From assembly GCA_017614625.1 (NCBI GenBank), contig JAGABK010000032.1, positions 1 to 18,868 on the forward strand: a stretch of DNA of 18,868 nt. The letters run 5' to 3'. Numbering within the stretch: position 1 is the stretch's first letter; the number at the start of each line of letters is the position of its first letter. Origin of the DNA: Spirochaetales bacterium. Its GTDB lineage: Bacteria > Spirochaetota > Spirochaetia > Sphaerochaetales > Sphaerochaetaceae. Position numbers and translations under genes: made by a program. Shown here one piece after another: positions 14,153 through 18,868 of the stretch. Below the pieces are notes generated by a model. That model saw only the letters and a program-made list of their open reading frames with translations, was not told where the DNA came from and did not search any database.

Positions 14153-15124
14153 TTACTTGTACAGCAGGTCGAAGTACGAGATGTCTGTGGAAAGCACCTT
14201 CTCCATGTCGGGCATGGTCTGGCTGTAGGAATCCAGCGTTCTCCAGAGCTCGAAGAACTCCGGATCCAGCTCGTATGCCTCGGCATAGATTCTGGTGGCT
14301 TCTGCATCGGCCACACCCTTGATCTGCTCTGCCTGTGCATAGGCGCTGGAAAGGATTGCCATCTGCTCGCTGGTGGTCTTTCCTTCCCACTGTGCAAGCT
14401 GACCGCGTCCGTATGACCTGTAGGCCTCGGCGATCTGGTTTCTTTCCTTGATCATTCTCTGGTAGACGGTCTCGGTGAGGTCATCCGAATACTTGATCTG
14501 GCGGATGATCACATCGATGAGGGTGATTCCGTACTCCTGGGTGTAGGAGCTTGCCAGCTCCAGCATCCTGTCAGACAGACCCTGACGACCGATCTTGATG
14601 GACTCCTGCTGTGTGCTGGACACGGTCAGAGACCTGAGTCTCTCGGCAGCCTCGAGGTCGTCGATGTTGGAGACCTCTTCCACCACTGTCATGTTGTTGA
14701 TGCGGTTGGAGTTCCTGATGGCTTCGTTCAGGTAATTCTCCGATATGACGGTTCTAACCGTTGAATCCAGGATATCGTCCAGCCTCAGCTGTGCGTTCTC
14801 GACAGTCTTGACCGTCTCGTAGAAACGCTTGGGATCGCTGATGACCCAGCGGCTTGTCGGATCCACGTAGATGAACTGGTTCTCCTTGGTCGGGATCCTC
14901 TGGGCGTCTCCGTCCCAGGCGAGAATCTTCGAGGAGTATTTGACTACGGTATCCACGAACGGCATCTTGATCTTCAGACCGGGCTCGGTCTCGACCTTGA
15001 CGATGGCTCCGAATCTGGTGACGACACTCTGCTCACCCTCAGAGAGGATGTAGAACGGTCCCAGGATGATGACAATGATTACGAGTGCAACGATGACGGC
15101 AAGTGTAATAAGTGTTTTCTTCAT
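14153..15124 (-). CDS. hflC: Protease modulator HflC
   Basis: 323-residue SPFH/band-7 protein anchored by one N-terminal membrane helix (about residues 5-27), with the bulk in the periplasm. In E. coli HflC and HflK form a large complex around the membrane protease FtsH and moderate it. Recognisable segments are LSEGEQSVVTRFGAIVKVETEPGLKIKMPFVDTV near the N-terminus, YVDPTSRWVISDP, ESIKIGRQGLSDRMLE, the SPFH helix region GVADAEATRIYAEAYELDPEFFELWRTL and the end SYFDLLYK. The start lies one base after the hflK stop, and its SD (AAGGAGGG) is inside the hflK 3' end, so the pair is one operon. A GC-rich terminator follows. ftsH itself is not in this window. Confidence 0.95.
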   Translation of the reverse strand: MKKTLITLAVIVALVIIVIILGPFYILSEGEQSVVTRFGAIVKVETEPGLKIKMPFVDTVVKYSSKILAWDGDAQRIPTKENQFIYVDPTSRWVISDPKRFYETVKTVENAQLRLDDILDSTVRTVISENYLNEAIRNSNRINNMTVVEEVSNIDDLEAAERLRSLTVSSTQQESIKIGRQGLSDRMLELASSYTQEYGITLIDVIIRQIKYSDDLTETVYQRMIKERNQIAEAYRSYGRGQLAQWEGKTTSEQMAILSSAYAQAEQIKGVADAEATRIYAEAYELDPEFFELWRTLDSYSQTMPDMEKVLSTDISYFDLLYK

Positions 15125-15125
15125 A

Positions 15126-16148
15126 TCAGTTGCCCTCCTTCGTCAGATTCATTATCGGCAGGAAGCTCTCCAGGTTCTTGTCCACTATGGTCAGGTTCTC
15201 GCCGCCTGCGAGCACCTTCTCCATGGTCTCTATGTAGAGTCTCTTGGCAGTGATCTCGGGGCTCTTCTGGTACTCTTCCAGAACGCTCTTGAACCTGGCG
15301 ACGTCACCGGTTGCGGTGTTGACTCTCTCGGATGCGTAACCCTGTGCCTCCTGGATGATCTTGTTGGCCTCACCTTCGGCTGCGGGGATTACACGGTTGT
15401 AGTTCTCCTTGCCTTCGTTGATGTATTTGTTCATGTCCTGGATGGCCTTGTTGACGTCCTCGAAGGCATCCTGAACATCACCTGCCGGCGGAACGATGTC
15501 CTGTAGCTTGACTGTGAGTATTTTTATTCCAAGATTGTAGAAGTCAAAGGCCTCCTGAAGCATTTCCTGGGCCTCGACCTCCATTGAGGTTCTCTCGCTG
15601 GTCATGATGCTCAGAATCGGCAGGTCTCCGACAAGCTGGTTGATGACGGACCTGGAGATGTCACGCAACGTGCTCTCCTGGTTGTTGACGCTGAAGAGCC
15701 ACTTGTAGGGGTCATCGACACGATACTGGACTATCCACTGGATGTCGACGATGTTGAGGTCTCCGGTAAGCATCGTGGACTCCGACATGTAATTGGCATA
15801 GCTGTAGCTGGTCGGCGATCCGTAGATGTTGCCCGTGGAAGTCGTGCGGTATCCGAAGGACATCGTCTGGACAGTCTGGGTCTCGACGTGGTAGCTGGTA
15901 TCGATTCCGAACGGTATCTTGAACTGCAGGCCGGGGCCCACCGTCTTGAGATACTTGCCCAGGCGCAGGATGACTGCCTGCTCGGTCTGGTCCACCACGA
16001 AGAATCCGGTAGACAGCGTGATGATCACCACGATCACGAAAATCGCAAGGAAGATGAGCTTGGGTGTGAAGCTGAAGCCTCTTCGCCCCTTCCTCTGGGT
16101 GCCGCCCTGCTCGGGCTGCTGTTCCGTCTGATTGTAACTGAAAGCCAT
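15126..16148 (-). CDS. hflK: Protease modulator HflK
   Basis: 340-residue SPFH protein, partner of HflC in the FtsH-associated membrane complex. The N-terminal 25 residues are hydrophilic (Gln/Gly/Arg-rich, cytoplasmic). One membrane helix follows (about 30-51), then FVVDQTEQAVILRLGKYLKTVGPGL, the standard HflK SPFH opening. VDIQWIVQYRVDDPYKWLF, the PPAGDVQDAFEDVNKAIQD helix and the AEGEANKIIQEAQGYASERVNTATGD coiled-coil region are also diagnostic. The ATG is preceded by GGAGGTG. Promoter candidate at 16200-16228. The lacI-type gene upstream on the same strand is 111 bases away and might also read through. Confidence 0.95.
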   Translation of the reverse strand: MAFSYNQTEQQPEQGGTQRKGRRGFSFTPKLIFLAIFVIVVIITLSTGFFVVDQTEQAVILRLGKYLKTVGPGLQFKIPFGIDTSYHVETQTVQTMSFGYRTTSTGNIYGSPTSYSYANYMSESTMLTGDLNIVDIQWIVQYRVDDPYKWLFSVNNQESTLRDISRSVINQLVGDLPILSIMTSERTSMEVEAQEMLQEAFDFYNLGIKILTVKLQDIVPPAGDVQDAFEDVNKAIQDMNKYINEGKENYNRVIPAAEGEANKIIQEAQGYASERVNTATGDVARFKSVLEEYQKSPEITAKRLYIETMEKVLAGGENLTIVDKNLESFLPIMNLTKEGN

Positions 16149-16199
16149 TTCACCTCCATCGGGGACTCGATGCCCCTGTTACATGTGATTTCTACATAG

Positions 16200-16228
16200 A
16201 ATATACAGACAAAAGTCCAAGGGGTCTA
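16200..16228 (-). promoter_or_regulatory. Promoter candidate for hflKC
   Basis: Minus strand TAGACC (16223-16228), 17-base spacer, TATATT (16200-16205). Start near 16193, leader about 45 bases. Within that leader CATCG-AGTCCC-CGATG and GGGG-CATCGAGT-CCCC are alternative, mutually exclusive stems just before the SD. Weak -35, so moderate confidence only. Confidence 0.4.
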
Positions 16229-16259
16229 CTTCAATGGGGAAAATAATGGAATATGATTG

Positions 16260-16841
16260 TCAGGCGTTCAACTCGAAGAACTCGTAGGAGCCTTCCGGAG
16301 CGGTCTTGGTGACGTTCTTATCCTTGATGATCTGGATGATGAGGTCCGCACAGGCGATGGTGTTGGTGACCATCTGCTGCTCGGGGACATCCAGATTGAT
16401 TCCGATCACCGGAATGTGTCTCTTCTTTGCAGCCTCAAGGAACGACGGCTCCACGTTCGTCGGGCAGAAGAGCATGAAGGCATCCACTGCACTGGAGCGC
16501 TGGAAATAGCTGTCTGCCATGCGCTTCTCGTCCATCAGCGAGAGCATGAAGCCCTCCTTGGCACAGAGCATATAGAGAGTCATCATCGACCTTGCCCAGA
16601 CGGGGCCGCGTCCGCTGGCTTCCGTCTCGGGAATGAACAGGCAGATTGTCTTGTATCTGTTTACGATATCCTGCCCCTGTTCACCGCTTCCGTGGTAACC
16701 GAGTTCCTTTGCGCACTGCATGATCTTCTCCACTGCTTCGGCGGAGATCCTGTTGGGCCAATTGAATGCAAATGAAACTGTTGTCTTGGAATATCCTGTC
16801 TTTTCTGCGATGTCTGAAATCGTGATGCCTTTCTTGCGCAT
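16260..16841 (-). CDS. Short LacI-family transcriptional regulator
   Basis: 193 residues from the ATG at 16839-16841. A LacI-family helix-turn-helix is clear: ITISDIAEKTGYSKTTVSFAFN (about 6-27), then RISAEAVEKIMQCAKELGYH (hinge side). The remainder matches only the N-terminal half of the periplasmic-binding-type sensor domain (YKTICLFIPE, SAVDAFMLFCP, IPVIGINLD) and then ends. Typical members are 330-350 residues, so the second subdomain and C-terminal half are absent. Only 111 bases separate its stop from hflK, so no remnant can be hidden there. Start choice: AGGAG lies nine bases before the ATG. A TTG nine bases upstream would abut that SD. A strong promoter precedes it. The target is unknown. 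It sits between the ECF transporter and hflKC on the same strand. Confidence 0.85.
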   Translation of the reverse strand: MRKKGITISDIAEKTGYSKTTVSFAFNWPNRISAEAVEKIMQCAKELGYHGSGEQGQDIVNRYKTICLFIPETEASGRGPVWARSMMTLYMLCAKEGFMLSLMDEKRMADSYFQRSSAVDAFMLFCPTNVEPSFLEAAKKRHIPVIGINLDVPEQQMVTNTIACADLIIQIIKDKNVTKTAPEGSYEFFELNA

Positions 16842-16878
16842 GCTCCCCAACTCCTAAAATATGTCAATCCTTGATGTG

Positions 16879-16907
16879 ATTCTAGACGATTTATTGTCAG
16901 CGGTCAA
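16879..16907 (-). promoter_or_regulatory. Promoter of the LacI-type gene
   Basis: Minus strand TTGACC (16902-16907), 17-base spacer, TAGAAT (16879-16884), each 5 of 6 to sigma70 consensus, the best promoter in the window. Start near 16872, leader about 30 bases. The imperfect dyad TTGTCAGCGGTCAA (16894-16907) overlaps the -35 box and could be an autoregulatory operator. Confidence 0.75.
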
Positions 16908-16956
16908 TTTGTCTTTTATGCGAAAAACAAAAAAGAATGCAAATAATTGAAAGAAA

Positions 16957-17790
16957 TCAGATGAACGGGTTGAAATACCGGCTTCCGTTGAGGATGTTCA
17001 GGACAATCGAGCCTGCCATCATCAGAATACAGACGGCCAAAGCAAGGAAGTCGGCGGCCCTGAAAGGACGGGAGGAATACCAAGTGCGCTTCTTGTTCTT
17101 ACCGAATCCCCTGAGCTCCATGGCATTGGCGATACGCTCTATTCTGTCCATGCTGGATATAATCAGCGGGAATAGCATCAATACCGCATTCTTGAGCCGC
17201 TTGATCAGAGACTGCTTGCGGCTTGCCATCTCCAGTCCCCTTGCCTGCTGGGCGGTGGAGATGTCATGGTACTCACGCTGGATGTCCGGGATATACCTCA
17301 GCGCTAACGAAACCGAATAGGCCACCTTGTAGCTGATGCCTATCCTGTTGAGCGAGGAGGCGAATTCGCTGGGGTCCGTAGTGGAGACGAAAATGATTAC
17401 AACAGGTATGGTGGCAAGGTATTTGAGAACAACGTTCAGATGATAAAACAGTTGCTCAGAAACTAGATAATACCTCCAAAAAAGGTGACATATCTCGGTT
17501 CTAGAGCCATAGATCGTGCATCCGTGCTCCGGGCTGAACAGGAAGATCAGAAGGTTGTTCAGGACCATGAAAACGAAGGAGAACCAGAACAGGACCTTTA
17601 CATCGGATATCCTGATCCGGGCCAGAGCCATCACGATGAATGCAAAGACGGCAAGGCCTGCAAGCAGCCTGGTGTCGAACGTGGTCATGGCTGCCAGTGT
17701 CCACAGGAGGAGGCAGGAAAGCTTGGTTGCTCCCGACAGAGCGTGGATGGGACTCTGCCTGTTGATATAGTTAAACAGACCGCTGTTGAT
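16957..17790 (-). CDS. ecfT: ECF transporter transmembrane component EcfT, apparent non-ATG start
   Basis: Scaffold membrane protein that couples the ECF ATPases to a vitamin- or metal-binding S-component. Reading in frame upstream of the first ATG (17688) recovers a typical EcfT N-terminus, GLFNYINRQSPIHAL..ATKL, so the protein must begin earlier. No ATG, GTG or TTG exists between that ATG and the in-frame stop upstream. The first plausible codon is ATC at 17788-17790, four bases after a strong GGGAGGTG SD, giving 277 residues (MNSGLFNYI if read as Met). CTG at 17776-17778 is the alternative. About 5-6 hydrophobic segments. The two coupling-helix motifs are QQARGLE (Arg184 on this numbering) and AMELRGFG (Arg227). 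Overlaps the end of the ATPase gene by 20 bases. Confidence 0.85.
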   Translation of the reverse strand: MNSGLFNYINRQSPIHALSGATKLSCLLLWTLAAMTTFDTRLLAGLAVFAFIVMALARIRISDVKVLFWFSFVFMVLNNLLIFLFSPEHGCTIYGSRTEICHLFWRYYLVSEQLFYHLNVVLKYLATIPVVIIFVSTTDPSEFASSLNRIGISYKVAYSVSLALRYIPDIQREYHDISTAQQARGLEMASRKQSLIKRLKNAVLMLFPLIISSMDRIERIANAMELRGFGKNKKRTWYSSRPFRAADFLALAVCILMMAGSIVLNILNGSRYFNPFI

Positions 17791-18868
17791 TCCGCACCTC
17801 CCTGTCCGCGCTTATGAACCGCCTGATGAAATCCTGCGGGTCATCGATTGAGCACATGGTGGCAAGAGCTGAAAGAGATGTCTCCTTCAGATTCGCCTCC
17901 TGTACAACCTTCTCATCCGTCAGGACCGTCTCACAAGGCAGGTCCGCTACCTTGCGGCTATCCGAGAACACCACCGCCCTGCTGCAGTATTCGAGCATCA
18001 GATGCATGTCATGCGTAATCAGTATGATCGTTATTCCCCTTTCGTTAAGGTCCCGGAGGAATTCCATGATTTCAGTGTAATGCCTGTAGTCCTGTCCTGC
18101 CGTAGGCTCGTCCAGGATTATGATATCCGGACCCATTACGAGGATTGAAGCTATGGTAACACGTTTCTTCTGACCGTAGGAAAGCGCGCTGATGGGCCAG
18201 TTCCTGAAAGGATAGAGGCCGCAGATGCGAAGCGTCTCGTCCACTCGCCTGTCGATCTCTTCGGAAGAAAGCTTCCCGTCCAGAACCAGTCCCAAGGCTA
18301 CCTCCTCGCGGATCATCGTCTTGCTGATCATCTGGTTGGGGTTCTGCATCACATAGCCTACGAATCTCGCACGCTCCTTTATGGAAAGACCGGACATGTC
18401 CCTGCCGTCCAGCATCAGATTCCCCTTCCGGGGTTTCTCGAAACCGCAGAGAATCTTGGCAAAGGTGGATTTGCCCGCACCGTTGCGCCCGACAATGCTG
18501 ATCATCTCGCCCTTGCGCACCTCCACGTCTATGTCCCTCAGGGCGACGTGTCCGTTGGCGTAAGAGAAGCTAAGACCTCGTGCTCCGATGGCAGTCAGAT
18601 CGGATATCTTGGTTTCCAGAACAGGGGTGCTTCGGTACCATTGGCGGACGCTGTTCTTATCGTCCTCGCTTAGTCTGAGGGTTTCTATGCGTTGCGGTTC
18701 GATGTCCTCGCTTATGGAGATACCTGCATATTTTAAAGCTGTTATGTATAATGGTTCCCTTATTCCGCTTTCAACCAACAGATTGGTACTCAGCAGCTGG
18801 GCAGGAGTGGAATCAAAGATTATGCGACCTTCGCGCATCAGGATCACACGGTCCACATCCCTGTGAAG
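17771..18868 (-). CDS. Tandem ECF-type ABC ATPase (partial, N-terminal domain outside window)
   Basis: The frame is open to the right edge. The first residues, LHRDVDRVILMREGRIIF, are the tail of a first ABC domain, so this is a two-domain (EcfA-EcfA' fused) ATPase. A linker region of about 50 residues follows, resembling the DUF3744-type segment of YkoD-like proteins. Then comes a complete second ABC domain: SFSYANGHVALRDIDVEV, Walker A VGRNGAGKST, Q-loop MQNPNQM, signature ALSYGQKKR, Walker B IIILDEPTAGQD, switch ITHDMH. Note the signature is LSYGQ rather than LSGGQ. It ends 20 bases inside ecfT. Upstream genes, including any S-component that would reveal the substrate, lie beyond the window. 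YkoD relatives serve thiamine-precursor uptake, but that is not shown here. Confidence 0.88.
   Translation of the reverse strand, partial: LHRDVDRVILMREGRIIFDSTPAQLLSTNLLVESGIREPLYITALKYAGISISEDIEPQRIETLRLSEDDKNSVRQWYRSTPVLETKISDLTAIGARGLSFSYANGHVALRDIDVEVRKGEMISIVGRNGAGKSTFAKILCGFEKPRKGNLMLDGRDMSGLSIKERARFVGYVMQNPNQMISKTMIREEVALGLVLDGKLSSEEIDRRVDETLRICGLYPFRNWPISALSYGQKKRVTIASILVMGPDIIILDEPTAGQDYRHYTEIMEFLRDLNERGITIILITHDMHLMLEYCSRAVVFSDSRKVADLPCETVLTDEKVVQEANLKETSLSALATMCSIDDPQDFIRRFISADREVRNQQRSV
17795..17802 (-). promoter_or_regulatory. Ribosome binding site deciding the ecfT start
   Basis: GGGAGGTG on the minus strand, within the 3' end of the ATPase gene, four bases before ATC at 17790. 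There is no ATG or GTG in the ecfT frame at a usable distance, and the next ATG (17688) lacks an SD. This points to ATC as the start. Confidence 0.6.

Noticed and set aside
1..18868. CRISPR arrays, IS elements, tRNA or rRNA genes
   Set aside because: I read both strands for regularly spaced repeats, transposase motifs, terminal inverted repeats and tRNA-like cloverleafs and found none.

Overview
The window reads as a compact stretch of chromosome from a diderm (Gram-negative-type) bacterium with fairly high GC coding DNA and AT-rich promoter gaps. Nearly every gene has a clear Shine-Dalgarno (SD) sequence. The mix of genes (AsnA-type asparagine synthetase, a GxHGGG-type MurD relative, HflK/HflC, a Liv system and a Met ABC system) makes me lean towards a host-associated spirochaete of the Sphaerochaeta/Treponema kind. 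That is an impression from protein sequence style, not a proof. I see no phage, IS element, CRISPR array, rRNA or tRNA.

Layout. Bases 1-3932 (minus strand) hold a branched-chain amino acid ABC system in the order livK (lipoprotein receptor), livH, livM, livG. livG runs off the left edge and livF is presumably beyond it. A stem-loop separates livK from livHMG. Divergent from livK, 4110-6820 (plus strand) holds a methionine system: metN and metI overlap by 4 bases, and metQ follows after a 231-base gap. That gap contains its own promoter candidate and an unlisted 21-codon, Met-rich small ORF with a consensus SD. metQ ends in a strong terminator. A solitary PD-(D/E)XK nuclease-like gene (7021-7788) then meets asnA tail to tail with no spacer. 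asnA (minus) and a CPA2-type cation:proton antiporter (minus) follow. A MurD-like ligase with altered active-site motifs (10467-11750, plus) converges on metG (minus). Upstream of metG are hflK-hflC, a half-length LacI-family regulator, and an ECF transporter pair (ecfT plus a tandem ATPase that runs off the right edge), all on the minus strand.

Functionally the window is dominated by amino-acid supply (Leu/Ile/Val, Met, Asn), Met-tRNA charging, ion homeostasis, wall precursor synthesis and membrane-protease control. The least ordinary points are: (1) the Met-rich leader ORF before metQ, paired with a MetQ that has no Cys and only one Met in the mature protein; (2) metN and metG with promoters so close to the start codon that their mRNAs should be leaderless or nearly so; (3) ecfT, whose homologous N-terminus has no ATG/GTG/TTG and instead an ATC perfectly spaced behind an SD; (4) the MurD-like enzyme with a degraded P-loop and missing substrate motifs; (5) a LacI-type regulator lacking half of its sensor domain.

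There is no gene-free stretch over 300 bases. The largest gaps are 5789-6019, 6821-7020, 10261-10466 and 3933-4109, and their contents are described below.
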